NCBI RefSeq assembly: GCF_001375535.1
Contig: NZ_LN831197.1
Span: 263,150 to 327,149 of the forward strand
DNA: 64,000 bases
DNA from: Bacillus niameyensis
GTDB taxonomy: Bacteria; Bacillota; Bacilli; Bacillales; Bacillaceae_C
Direction: 5' to 3'
Part shown: in pieces, positions 26,051 through 34,791 of the stretch
Position numbering within the stretch: the first letter of the stretch is position 1
Layout: the number at the start of each line of letters is the position of its first letter
Program-made: the position numbers and the translations under genes
The notes under the pieces: model-generated
What the model saw: the letters and a program-made list of their open reading frames with translations, nothing else
The model's database searches: none
Told to the model about the DNA's origin: nothing

Positions 26051-27211
26051 ATGGTTTCTATAAATTTACCGAGAGCGGACCGTTCTCTTTTCGCTTACGA
26101 GTTAAGCTCAGCTCCTACCTTTGAGTTGTCAAAAGCACCCTTCAAAAGTAGAGTAGCGTTTTCGGCAGCTCATGTAGTTGCCGATCCGTTGGCTAACACG
26201 GATCCCCTTTCGTCCGCTCAAATCGACTGGGAAGACACTTTGGCTTACAGAAGACATCTCTGGTCTCTAGGGATGTCTGTTGCAGAAGCAATGGATACGG
26301 CCCAAAGAGGTATGGGCTTAAGTTGGGAAACGGCGAAAGAGCTAATTTTAAGATCAGTTGCAGAAGCAAGAGCTGTTGGTGGTAAAATTGCGTGTGGAGC
26401 GGGTACTGACCATTTATTACCTGGAAAAGACGTGACAATTGAAGATGTAATAGCTGCTTATGAGGAACAATGTGAATTTGTTGAGTCTGCGGGTGGTCAA
26501 ATTATTTTAATGGCGAGTAGGGCACTTGCAGCTGTTGCGCAGGGGCCAGAAGATTATGAACGAGTTTATGGACATATATTACAGAGCGTATCACGACCGG
26601 TGATTTTACATTGGCTAGGGTGTATGTTTGATCCTGCTTTAACAGGATATTGGGGTCATCAGGATTTAGACAAGGCGATGGATGTTTGTCTTCGCATTAT
26701 CGAAAACAATGCGGATAAAATTGATGGTATAAAAATCTCTCTCTTAGATGCGCAGAAAGAAATAGCGATGCGCAGGAAATTACCTGAGGGCGTTCGAATG
26801 TATACAGGTGATGATTTTAACTATGCAGAACTGATCCAAGGTGATGAATACGGCTATAGTGATGCACTGCTTGGAATATTTGATGCGATTGCACCTGCAG
26901 CATCAACTGCTCTTCATGCACTTGATAAAGGAAATTTCGAAAAATATCATTCTATTTTGGAAAAGACTGTTCCTCTCTCTCGGCATATTTTCCAGGCTCC
27001 AACTTATTCCTATAAAACAGGGATTGTCTTTATGGCTTATTTAAACGGCCATCAATCCCATTTCCGAATGATTGGGGGGGCAGAAGGTTCGCGTTCATTG
27101 ATTCATCTGTCCGAACTATTCGTATTGGCTGATGAGGCCGGATTATTAGTAGATCCGGAACTTGCTGCAAAAAGAATGAAGCTTGTTACGGAACTATCTG
27201 GAATCGTTTAG
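26051..27211 (+). CDS. DUF993 protein, dihydrodipicolinate-synthase-like TIM barrel
   Basis: A 386-residue protein of the DUF993 family, which is distantly related to class I aldolases of the DHDPS/NAL type. The stretch KIDGIKISLLD carries K228 at the place where such aldolases have their Schiff-base lysine (GIKxS). GKIACGAGTDHL and PVILHWLG are other conserved segments. The function is not established in the literature I know. In this operon it follows a dehydrogenase by 13 bases and precedes an isomerase, so retro-aldol cleavage of an oxidised sugar is a fair inference. ATG 26051 follows AAGGAGGAG. Confidence 0.8.
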   Translation: MVSINLPRADRSLFAYELSSAPTFELSKAPFKSRVAFSAAHVVADPLANTDPLSSAQIDWEDTLAYRRHLWSLGMSVAEAMDTAQRGMGLSWETAKELILRSVAEARAVGGKIACGAGTDHLLPGKDVTIEDVIAAYEEQCEFVESAGGQIILMASRALAAVAQGPEDYERVYGHILQSVSRPVILHWLGCMFDPALTGYWGHQDLDKAMDVCLRIIENNADKIDGIKISLLDAQKEIAMRRKLPEGVRMYTGDDFNYAELIQGDEYGYSDALLGIFDAIAPAASTALHALDKGNFEKYHSILEKTVPLSRHIFQAPTYSYKTGIVFMAYLNGHQSHFRMIGGAEGSRSLIHLSELFVLADEAGLLVDPELAAKRMKLVTELSGIV

Positions 27212-27220
27212 GGGGAAAGA

Positions 27221-28045
27221 ATGTTGAGTCAATTACAAACAATTAATCGATTAAGTTTGAATCAAATTACAACAGATAAATGGAGTTTAAAAGAAGCTGT
27301 TGATGGGTGTCTTCGGGCTGAAGTACCTGGGATTGCTATTTGGCGCCATAAAATTGAAGAAATTGGTTTGAAAGAGAGTAAAAGGATTGTTCAAGATGCC
27401 GGCATTAAGGTTTCGAGTATCTGTCGTGGAGGGATGTTTCCGGCTGCCACAGAATTGGAACGCCAAAAACGTATAGATGATAACCGTAGGGCTGTTGATG
27501 AGGCAGCAGAACTTGGTGCAGATGTTTTAGTTTTGGTATGCGGTCCGGCGCCTGACAAAGATTTAGTAGCTGCCAGAAAAATGGTAGCGGATGGCATTGA
27601 ACAACTTGTTCCGTATGCGAAAGAACGCGGAGTGAAATTGGGAATTGAACCTCTACATCCGATGTATGCCGCAGAAAGATCTGTGATTGTTTCTTTGGCT
27701 CATGCGAATGATCTTGCTGAACAATATGCACCAGATGAAGTGGGAGTTATCGTTGATGTTTTCCATGTTTGGTGGGACCCAGATTTATTCCGACAAATTT
27801 CGCGTGCAACAGGTCGAATCCTCGGCTATCATGTATCGGACTGGATTGTGCCAACTCCTAATCTATTAATGGGACGCGGAATGATGGGAGATGGGGTTAT
27901 TAATCTACGTCCGATCCGCTTGGCTGTAGAAGAAGCTGGTTACAACGGCCCGATCGAGGTTGAAATTTTCAACCAAAAGATTTGGGATACTCCCGGTGAC
28001 GAAGTTCTCAGTTTAATGAAAGAACGTTATCTTGAACATGTATAA
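27221..28045 (+). CDS. Sugar phosphate isomerase/epimerase-like TIM barrel
   Basis: A 274-residue xylose-isomerase-like TIM barrel. Metal-site residues appear in KLGIEPLHPMYA (Glu), GVIVDVFHVWWDP (Asp, His), GYHVSDWI (His) and PIEVEIFN (Glu). ATG 27221 follows GGGGGAAAG, nine bases after the DUF993 stop, so the genes are tightly coupled. In similar operons such proteins act as isomerases or lyases on keto-sugars made by Gfo/Idh enzymes. A hairpin after the gene may modulate expression of the downstream genes. The reaction is inferred only. Confidence 0.82.
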   Translation: MLSQLQTINRLSLNQITTDKWSLKEAVDGCLRAEVPGIAIWRHKIEEIGLKESKRIVQDAGIKVSSICRGGMFPAATELERQKRIDDNRRAVDEAAELGADVLVLVCGPAPDKDLVAARKMVADGIEQLVPYAKERGVKLGIEPLHPMYAAERSVIVSLAHANDLAEQYAPDEVGVIVDVFHVWWDPDLFRQISRATGRILGYHVSDWIVPTPNLLMGRGMMGDGVINLRPIRLAVEEAGYNGPIEVEIFNQKIWDTPGDEVLSLMKERYLEHV

Positions 28046-28051
28046 TGAGGT

Positions 28052-28078
28052 GGGAGAGGAATCATTCCTTCTCCCTTA
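28052..28078 (+). terminator. Intra-operon hairpin
   Basis: GGGAGAGGAAT pairs with ATTCCTTCTCCC with one bulge, then TTATTT. It is probably a partial terminator between the TIM-barrel and dehydrogenase genes. Confidence 0.6.
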
Positions 28079-28108
28079 TTTCCATTCATCAAAAAGGAGG
28101 GATTCAGA

Positions 28109-29092
28109 ATGCTGCAAGGCTTATATATTTTAGATGATTTTGAACTGATTTATGGAAGTACATATGAGGAAATCGGAAAGTTAGTTAATATATACGCTCC
28201 TCCGCAAACGAGGCAAACAATCAGAGAGAACTTAGATTTGTTAGAAAATGCTGATGTTATTTTTACTAGTTGGGGAGGACCAAAATTCGACAAAGACCTA
28301 TTAGATGCTGCTCCCAATTTAAAAGCTGTTTTTTATGGGGCGGGAACCATTAAATACATCGTTACGGATGAATTTTGGGATCGCCAGATTAAAATTACAA
28401 GTGCTTACGCTGCTAATGCTGAGCCTGTGGTGGAATTCACCCTCTCGCAAATTTTATTTTCATTAAAACGTGGCTGGTATTACGTTGTTCAATCGAAGAC
28501 ACAAGAGAAGTACATTCAAAAGGTAGATGTTCCAGGCGCATATGGTTCAACAGTTGGCATCGTCTCTCTTGGAATGATTGGGAGAAGAGTTTGCGAATTA
28601 TTGAAGCAATTTGATGTTCGAGTTATTGCGTATGACCCTTTTGTTTCGCAGGAAGAGGCGGACAAACTGAATGTGGAATTATGTTCCCTTGAGGAAGTTT
28701 TCAGCAGATCAGATGTTGTTTCGCTACATACGCCATGGCTAAAAGAAACAGAAGGTCTTGTTACTGGGCAGCATTTCTCTTCTATGAAGAAAAATGCAAC
28801 GTTTATTAACACATCAAGAGGTGCGATTGTGAATGAAGCAGAAATGATCGAAGTGCTTAAGGTTAGGCCTGATCTCTTTGCTGTCCTAGATGTTACATAC
28901 CCAGAGCCACCGCTGGAAGGGTCGCCTCTCTACTCATTAGAAAATGTGATTTTAACACCACATATTGCGGGATCCTTATCTGGTGAATGTCAACGGATGG
29001 GGGCGTATATGTTAGAGGAATTGAAGCGCTTTGTTACTGGGCAAGAGTTAAAATGGGAGATTACAAAAGAAAAAGCAATAATTATGGCTTAA
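28109..29092 (+). CDS. D-isomer-specific 2-hydroxyacid dehydrogenase
   Basis: NAD-dependent reductase or dehydrogenase of 2-hydroxy/2-keto acids, 327 aa. The NAD site reads VGIVSLGMIGRRV, with Ser in the place of the middle Gly. Catalytic Arg is in NTSRGAIVNE, Glu in VTYPEPPLEGSPLY and His in LTPHIAGSLSGEC. The length is normal. It could process a 2-keto acid formed by the preceding enzymes, such as a hydroxypyruvate-like fragment. ATG 28109 follows AAAGGAGGG. It is the fourth gene of the Gfo/Idh operon, past a hairpin. Confidence 0.85.
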   Translation: MLQGLYILDDFELIYGSTYEEIGKLVNIYAPPQTRQTIRENLDLLENADVIFTSWGGPKFDKDLLDAAPNLKAVFYGAGTIKYIVTDEFWDRQIKITSAYAANAEPVVEFTLSQILFSLKRGWYYVVQSKTQEKYIQKVDVPGAYGSTVGIVSLGMIGRRVCELLKQFDVRVIAYDPFVSQEEADKLNVELCSLEEVFSRSDVVSLHTPWLKETEGLVTGQHFSSMKKNATFINTSRGAIVNEAEMIEVLKVRPDLFAVLDVTYPEPPLEGSPLYSLENVILTPHIAGSLSGECQRMGAYMLEELKRFVTGQELKWEITKEKAIIMA

Positions 29093-29116
29093 GTCTTTTT
29101 TAAAGGGTGGTTAACG

Positions 29117-30265
29117 ATGACGAAGGCAAAAACTGATCGTGAGTATTGGCTTCAAACAATGTGTAAAATTGCCGATCCTGTTCTACGATCCCTTGCTAAC
29201 CGAGAATTAAAACAAAAAATGCTGATAGAAGGAAAGCTTTTAGACCGAGACCAGTATAGTCATTTGGAGGCATTTGCTAGATTGTTATGTGGAATGGCAC
29301 CGTGGTTGGAGACGGGTCCTGAAGGCGGAGAGGAAGGTCAATTACGTACTCAATATGCGAAACTTGCGAGAGAAGGATTAGACGCAGCTACGGATCCTAA
29401 TTCGCCAGATTACATGAATTTTTCCGAAGGCCATCAACCAATTGTTGATACAGCCTTTCTGGCACATGCCATTTTGAGAGCTCCGAATGAGTTATATGAA
29501 AAGTTGGATGCTAGAATTCAACAAAACGTAATAACGGCACTGAGGGCTACAAGGACTCGAAAGCCATATTTTAATAATTGGTTGCTTTTCTCCGCCATGA
29601 TCGAAACAGCTTTATATAAAATGGGAGAAACGTGGGACCCAATGAGAATCGATTTTGCTTTAAAACAACATGAACAATGGTATGTTGGTGACGGCATTTA
29701 TGGAGATGGACCACAGTTCCATGCAGATTACTATAATAGCTATGTCATTCAGCCCATGTTAGTGGATATCATTGAAACTGTTTGTAAGCAATCCCCAGAT
29801 TGGCAAGCGATGAAAGAAAGGATTATGGAAAGAGCGAAAAGGTTTGCGGTTCTTCAAGAGAGAAGCATTTCTCCTGAAGGAACATTCCCAGTCATAGGGA
29901 GATCGATTGCCTATCGTTTTGGAGCTTTTCAACATCTTGCGCAAATGGCATTGCAACAAAGGCTTGGGAGTAATCTTGAACCAGCACAAGTAAGGTGTGC
30001 ACTAACAGCAGTCATTCGCAGAGTAATCGAAATGCCTGAAACATTTGATGAAGATGGATGGCTCCAAATCGGGCTTTGCGGTCATCAACCTGAATTGGGG
30101 GAAGGTTATATTTCCACGGGCAGTCTTTATCTCTGCTCAACTGTATTCCTTCCGCTTGGCCTATCATACGAAGATGCGTTTTGGCAAGGAGAAGCAGAAT
30201 GGACGGCAAAAAAAGTATGGTCAGGTGGAACCATTCCGATTGACTATTCGTATACCGAATCATAA
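29117..30265 (+). CDS. DUF2264-domain protein
   Basis: A 382-residue protein matching the DUF2264 family: an all-helical barrel-like protein often found with glycoside hydrolases and uronic-acid catabolic genes. Conserved stretches are LEAFARLLCGMAPWLE, NNWLLFSAMIETALY and YGDGPQFHADYYNSYVIQPM, plus FPVIGRSIAYRFGAFQ. No signal peptide is seen, so it acts in the cytoplasm. The fold suggests a relation to (alpha/alpha)6 glycosidases or lyases, and a hydrolase role on a short glycoside is plausible but unproved. ATG 29117 follows AAAGGGTGG. It ends the operon at a strong bidirectional terminator. Confidence 0.8.
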   Translation: MTKAKTDREYWLQTMCKIADPVLRSLANRELKQKMLIEGKLLDRDQYSHLEAFARLLCGMAPWLETGPEGGEEGQLRTQYAKLAREGLDAATDPNSPDYMNFSEGHQPIVDTAFLAHAILRAPNELYEKLDARIQQNVITALRATRTRKPYFNNWLLFSAMIETALYKMGETWDPMRIDFALKQHEQWYVGDGIYGDGPQFHADYYNSYVIQPMLVDIIETVCKQSPDWQAMKERIMERAKRFAVLQERSISPEGTFPVIGRSIAYRFGAFQHLAQMALQQRLGSNLEPAQVRCALTAVIRRVIEMPETFDEDGWLQIGLCGHQPELGEGYISTGSLYLCSTVFLPLGLSYEDAFWQGEAEWTAKKVWSGGTIPIDYSYTES

Positions 30266-30298
30266 AATGGCTCTATTTAATAAGACCTTTTTTTTGTA

Positions 30299-30345
30299 AG
30301 TAAAAACACTTGGATTTTCATACGAATCCAAGTGTTTTTACTAAT
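30299..30345. terminator. Bidirectional terminator between convergent genes
   Basis: An 18-base perfect stem, AGTAAAAACACTTGGATT at 30299-30316 against its complement at 30325-30342, with A/T flanks on both sides. It serves both the DUF2264 gene and the convergent AraC gene. Confidence 0.9.
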
Positions 30346-30363
30346 TCTTTTAACCTCGCAATT

Positions 30364-31233
30364 CTACTTACCTATATACTGCTGCCTAAATTCACTAGGT
30401 GAAAGCCCAGCTCTCTTCTTGAAAAATCTACAAAAATATGCAGTTTGCAAAAAACCACAATTTTCAGCGACTTTTTCAATGCTCATATTTGTTGAAACTA
30501 ATTGAATTTTTGCTTGTTCCAATCGTATGCCATTTAGATAATCAATCGGTGAACAGCCGAATGTATTCATCATGCAACGTGCAATATGATTAGGATGATA
30601 TCGTAATACCTTTCCAAGCTCTTTATAGGTTACCTTTCGAAAATAATGTTTCCTCAAGTAGGCCGCAGCCCGTTCTGCTATTGCAAGCGAAGGTAAATGA
30701 TGTTCCAACTGAGCAGTATTAGCAATTTCTTGTAACAATTGATGAAATAGAATCTGCCTTTTCCATTCCCATGAGTTGGTAGATTCATGTTCACTTGAAA
30801 GAATTTGTTTACAGAGGAGTTCAGCAGTATTCCAATTCTGGATTTCACAAAGTTTCGGAAGCCGTATTGAAAATGGATGTTCAATGAACGGATTTTGATT
30901 ATCGCTCATCTCATATTCTTGCGCCCGTTTCTGCAATGGCTCCTTTAATTCTATCCATGAATTTGCCGTTGTAAAATGGAACCAATAAAAATGGGTTGTA
31001 GCTGTGCAAGGATTCAAAGTGAAATGGTGGCGATCCGGATAAAGAATGAAAGCGCATTTTTCCTGTATCTGATATTCTTGTTGATTTTCACCCATTGTTA
31101 AACAACCTCGGGTAACTATTAGCAAATCAAAAACGCCAATCTGATTACGATCTGGATGTGATTGACCGGTATTGTATGTATCTTCACCTGCTCCTAATAG
31201 TGTAGGTAAAGGTGGAGCGGTTAATTGTAGCAT
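30364..31233 (-). CDS. AraC-family regulator
   Basis: Transcription regulator of 289 aa with an N-terminal AraC-type ligand-binding region (FDLLIVTRGCLTMGE, ILYPDRHHFTLNP) and a C-terminal double helix-turn-helix: TYKELGKVLRYHPNHIARCM and IEKVAENCGFLQTAYFCRFF. It is divergent from the GH127-type gene and probably controls it. On the minus strand GGAGG precedes two in-frame ATGs; the one at 31233 has better spacing than that at 31239. It is the third AraC-type regulator in this catabolic region, and its effector is probably a sugar released from the same glycan. Confidence 0.85.
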   Translation of the reverse strand: MLQLTAPPLPTLLGAGEDTYNTGQSHPDRNQIGVFDLLIVTRGCLTMGENQQEYQIQEKCAFILYPDRHHFTLNPCTATTHFYWFHFTTANSWIELKEPLQKRAQEYEMSDNQNPFIEHPFSIRLPKLCEIQNWNTAELLCKQILSSEHESTNSWEWKRQILFHQLLQEIANTAQLEHHLPSLAIAERAAAYLRKHYFRKVTYKELGKVLRYHPNHIARCMMNTFGCSPIDYLNGIRLEQAKIQLVSTNMSIEKVAENCGFLQTAYFCRFFKKRAGLSPSEFRQQYIGK

Positions 31234-31368
31234 AAACATTACCTCCGATGGATGTTACGATAATGCAATTTATTGTTCACTTCATGTATTATCTCCCTTT
31301 TATAATAACAATATAATAGATTCGTAGAAGTAAATATAGTGATAATTTTGAAGAAAGGATGTGTGTTT

Positions 31369-33249
31369 ATGGCAAATGGTAAAAAATTAAAATTGACAGA
31401 AACTGAATTTTATCCTCTGCCACTTGGAAGTATTAAGCCTAGAGGATGGCTTAGAGATCAATTACAAATTCAAGCAAATGGTTTTACAGGACACTTGGAT
31501 GAGCAATGGGAAGATCTTGGTCCCAATAGTGGTTGGTTAGGAGGAACGGGGGAAAGCTGGGAGAGAGGGCCTTATTATTTAGATGGATTGCTCCCGTTGG
31601 CTTACCTATTGGATGATAAACATTTGATAGAAAAAGTCATACCTTGGATAGAATGGACCCTTTCTAGTCAACGTGACGATGGATCATTTGGTCCGACCGA
31701 TTCAGCATCAGCTAAGAAGCCAGGAGTGGATGAGCAGGAATGGTGGCAAGACTTCATTATGTTAAAAGTACTTACACAATATCAGGAAGTGACAAATGAT
31801 CAAAGAGTGATCCCTTTTATGGAGAAGTATTTGATATATTTGAAGAAATTTCTTCCAGACTTCCCGTTGCGTGAATGGCATCAAGCCCGTGGAGCCGATT
31901 TACTGTTATCGATTCATTGGCTTTATGAAAGGAGGGGAAACATTGAACTCCTTGAACTTGCAGAGATTGTTCGGAAACAAACGATTGAATGGAGTAATAT
32001 TTTTGACGAATTTCCGTATCGGCGAAAACAAACAGAATGGAATCATCGTATTCATGTTGTCAATGTGGCAATGGGAATTAAAGCACCGGCTGTTTTCTAT
32101 CGTCAAACGGGGAATGAATGGGAGAAAGAAGCTGTTTATAAGGGGATTGAGCAATTAATGACTTATCATGGTCAAGCTCATGGAATGTTCTCTGGAGACG
32201 AATGGCTTTCAGGGACGCATCCAAGCCAAGGTGTTGAATTATGTGCTGTCGTGGAATATATGTTTAGTATGGAAAATCTTATTCGAATTCTGGGCGATGG
32301 CATGTTCGGAGATATTCTTGAAAAAGTTGCTTTCAATGCACTTCCCGCTACTATTTCACCAGAATGGGATTCTCATCAGTATGATCAACAGGTGAATCAA
32401 GTCGTTTGCAATCTTGCCAAACGGCCATGGTCAAACGGACCAGAAGCTAATATGTTTGGCTTGGAGCCGCATTTTGGTTGTTGTACGTCGAATATGCATC
32501 AAGGGTGGCCGAAATTGACATCAAGCTTATGGATGGCTACACGTGATGGAGGATTAACGGCGGTTTCCTATGCGCCCTGTCATGTGAAAACGAGCGTTTC
32601 AGAGAATGTAGAAGTAGAATTGGCAGTCGAAAGTCATTATCCATTCCGTGAACAAGTAATGATTCATATAAATATTTCTGAAAAGGCAACCTTCCCTATT
32701 TTATTGCGTATTCCTGAGTGGTGTAGCAATCCGCAAATTACCGTAAATGGGGCGTCTCACAAGTTTCATGTTGAAAAAGGGTTTGCCCGATTTGAGCGAG
32801 AATGGGAAAACGATGATCAGATTGAATTGGTTTTTCCGATGGAAGTAAAATTGGAAGAACGTAATAATAATGCGGTAAGTGTCAATCGCGGCCCACTTGT
32901 GTATGTATTGCCAATTGGTGAAAATTGGATTTGTGTCCATGAACGTGAGCAATTTCATGATTGGGAAGTCTACCCGACAACAGCATGGCGGTATGCCTTA
33001 GTTAATAATCCGGAATTTGAAGTTGAATTAGGTGAATGCTCTCAGCAACCATACCAGCAAAATACTGCTCCAATAAAGTTAAAGACAAAAGGAAAAGCTT
33101 TATCGAACTGGGTAATGAAGCAAAATTCAGCAGCGGCACCACCCCTCAATCCGAAGACATATCCAAATACACCAATAGAAACTATTGAGCTTGTTCCTTA
33201 CGGTTGTGCGCGATTACGAATCGGAGAAATTCCCGTTTTGGGGAAGTAA
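31369..33249 (+). CDS. GH127-type glycoside hydrolase (DUF1680, beta-L-arabinofuranosidase-like)
   Basis: A 626-residue (alpha/alpha)6-barrel glycosidase of the GH127/GH146 group. The zinc-cysteine catalytic site known from HypBA1 is visible: E290 and C292 in GVELCAVVE, C371-C372 in HFGCCTSNMHQGWPKL, and an acid/base candidate E278 in GDEW. No signal peptide is present, so the substrate is hydrolysed after import. Family members release beta-L-arabinofuranose from short oligosaccharides; other DUF1680 members act on different sugars. ATG 31369 follows GAAAGGA; the GTG at 31339 lies before this site. It has its own terminator and is divergent from an AraC gene. Confidence 0.87.
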   Translation: MANGKKLKLTETEFYPLPLGSIKPRGWLRDQLQIQANGFTGHLDEQWEDLGPNSGWLGGTGESWERGPYYLDGLLPLAYLLDDKHLIEKVIPWIEWTLSSQRDDGSFGPTDSASAKKPGVDEQEWWQDFIMLKVLTQYQEVTNDQRVIPFMEKYLIYLKKFLPDFPLREWHQARGADLLLSIHWLYERRGNIELLELAEIVRKQTIEWSNIFDEFPYRRKQTEWNHRIHVVNVAMGIKAPAVFYRQTGNEWEKEAVYKGIEQLMTYHGQAHGMFSGDEWLSGTHPSQGVELCAVVEYMFSMENLIRILGDGMFGDILEKVAFNALPATISPEWDSHQYDQQVNQVVCNLAKRPWSNGPEANMFGLEPHFGCCTSNMHQGWPKLTSSLWMATRDGGLTAVSYAPCHVKTSVSENVEVELAVESHYPFREQVMIHINISEKATFPILLRIPEWCSNPQITVNGASHKFHVEKGFARFEREWENDDQIELVFPMEVKLEERNNNAVSVNRGPLVYVLPIGENWICVHEREQFHDWEVYPTTAWRYALVNNPEFEVELGECSQQPYQQNTAPIKLKTKGKALSNWVMKQNSAAAPPLNPKTYPNTPIETIELVPYGCARLRIGEIPVLGK

Positions 33250-33267
33250 AGTAGTTCTGTTAATCAC

Positions 33268-33312
33268 AAAAAACACTTAGATAAGCTAAAAACTTATCTA
33301 AGTGTTTTTTTA
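33268..33312 (+). terminator. Strong terminator after the GH127-type gene
   Basis: An 18-base perfect stem at 33268-33285 and 33293-33310 (core CACTTAGATAAG) ending in a T-run. The A-run on the other side makes it bidirectional. Confidence 0.9.
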
Positions 33313-33362
33313 GGCTTATCAGCAAATTTATAAGGGGGAGTTATATAGTTTCTGGTGCCTTC

Positions 33363-33388
33363 TTTGTCGATTAGGATTAGTCGACAAA
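33363..33388. promoter_or_regulatory. Inverted repeat upstream of the redox cluster
   Basis: TTTGTCGA (33363-33370) and TCGACAAA (33381-33388) are perfect eight-base arms around ttaggattag. No T-run follows. It may be an operator for the redox operon. The downstream spacer to 33498 holds the likely promoter, which I could not place. Confidence 0.4.
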
Positions 33389-33498
33389 TCGCTTTCTCTA
33401 TTTTAAAACTAGTACTCCATCACTTTTTTATTTCTTCATCAAACCTTAACAAACGATGTTCAAAATAAAATGAGGACAGTTTTGGGAGGTTATGCTTT

Positions 33499-34134
33499 TT
33501 GCAATTTATCCAATTTGGCGCGTTGACGCTTCCACTTCAATGGCTATTAGCGCTTATATCACTTGTTGGAGGATGGGTGACTATCCGTATTTTCAAAAGA
33601 ATTCATCCAGAATTGAAGGAGAGTCTAGACATTACTGTCAATAGTCTCTTTATTTGGGGAGGGGTTTGGAAGTTCAGTGTCATCATTTTTGATTTTCCGA
33701 CTGTGAAAAGTCAGTTATTGGCTATTGTTTATTTTTCTGGCGGAACTAAGGGTTTTTTTCTAGGAATGATAATATCCGTTATTTACTTAATTATAAAAGC
33801 GAAAAAGAAAGATCTTTGGACCCCGCTGAGTGAAGTGATTTTACTTTGGGGGACTGTAGGAAATGGATTATATGTATTGCTAAACGGATATGTGAACGAA
33901 GAAAATATTCTTACGCTGATTGCATATGCTTTTGTTCTTATACTTTTTCTGATCTGGCTGTGGGAAAAAAATACGGAGAACTTACAAACAAAAGCCGGTA
34001 GCATATTGATTGTATATGCTTTCGTATTCCAAATCCCTAACAATTTTAACTTTAACGATTTGGTACTTCTTTTATTATTTCCTTTACTCTCCATTGTTTT
34101 TAATATGACTGCTATAAAGAAGGAGCAGCTATAA
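33499..34134 (+). CDS. Multi-spanning membrane protein of the thiol-disulfide cluster
   Basis: I do not recognise this 211-residue protein. It has about seven hydrophobic helices and few loops. The N-terminus (PLQWLLALISLVGGWVTIRI) and the GGTKGFFLGMII stretch recall the layout of prolipoprotein diacylglyceryl transferase, but no catalytic motif of that enzyme is present. There is no CxxC. TTG 33499 follows GGAGGT at 9 bases. It directly abuts the first TlpA-like gene (stop and ATG are adjacent), so it is the lead gene of the redox operon. It may be a partner of CcdA or of the thioredoxin-like proteins. Confidence 0.6.
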   Translation: MQFIQFGALTLPLQWLLALISLVGGWVTIRIFKRIHPELKESLDITVNSLFIWGGVWKFSVIIFDFPTVKSQLLAIVYFSGGTKGFFLGMIISVIYLIIKAKKKDLWTPLSEVILLWGTVGNGLYVLLNGYVNEENILTLIAYAFVLILFLIWLWEKNTENLQTKAGSILIVYAFVFQIPNNFNFNDLVLLLLFPLLSIVFNMTAIKKEQL

Positions 34135-34677
34135 ATGAAAGAAAAAATATTATATTTGTTGCTAGTTTTCTCGATAGGCGTCTTTTTCCTAGACCAATAT
34201 GTCATTGGTAAAGAAAGATCTAATGTAACTACTAATCAAGTGGATGTTGGGGTTCAATCTGGTCAAAAGGCTGTAGATTTTCAACTTGAAACGCGAAATG
34301 GAGCAAAAATCTCTTTATCGGATTATCGTAAAAAAATTGTTTTTATTAACTTCTGGGCAAGTTGGTGTCCACCATGTCGTGCTGAAATGCCGCATATTCA
34401 GGAATTCTACGAGGAATATCAGGATAAAGATTTCGAAGTTTTGTCTGTTAATTTAACTAATCTTGAAAGAAGTGTGGACCATGTTGAAAAATTTATCGAC
34501 CAATACGATATGACATTCCCAGTTATTTATGACCTTGAGGGTGAAGTGGATGAGATTTATAAGATACAGACAATCCCTACAAGCATTATCGTTGATAAAG
34601 ATGGAATAATTCGTTATCGACTAGTTGGTCCAGTGAGTAAAGAAAGATTAATGCAAATAATTACAAGTTTAGAATAA
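34135..34677 (+). CDS. Membrane-anchored thioredoxin-like protein, TlpA/ResA type
   Basis: A 180-residue extracytoplasmic thiol-disulfide oxidoreductase. An uncleaved N-terminal anchor covers about residues 4-20. The thioredoxin domain follows with FINFWASWCPPCRAEMPH holding the CPPC active site, and the cis-proline in QTIPTSIIVDKDG. ResA-like proteins with this motif reduce cysteines of apocytochrome c or other exported proteins, using electrons from CcdA. ATG 34135 follows AAGGAG. The next CcdA gene and a second TlpA-like protein support an electron relay at the outer membrane face. Confidence 0.88.
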   Translation: MKEKILYLLLVFSIGVFFLDQYVIGKERSNVTTNQVDVGVQSGQKAVDFQLETRNGAKISLSDYRKKIVFINFWASWCPPCRAEMPHIQEFYEEYQDKDFEVLSVNLTNLERSVDHVEKFIDQYDMTFPVIYDLEGEVDEIYKIQTIPTSIIVDKDGIIRYRLVGPVSKERLMQIITSLE

Positions 34678-34791
34678 CCAACTTAGTAAATAACAGATTT
34701 CATGAGAATACCGTTCTTAATAAAACTTTAACAAAACTTGATCACACTATATGTAATATCTGTTTTTAATATAAAAAGAGGAGGCTTGAAA

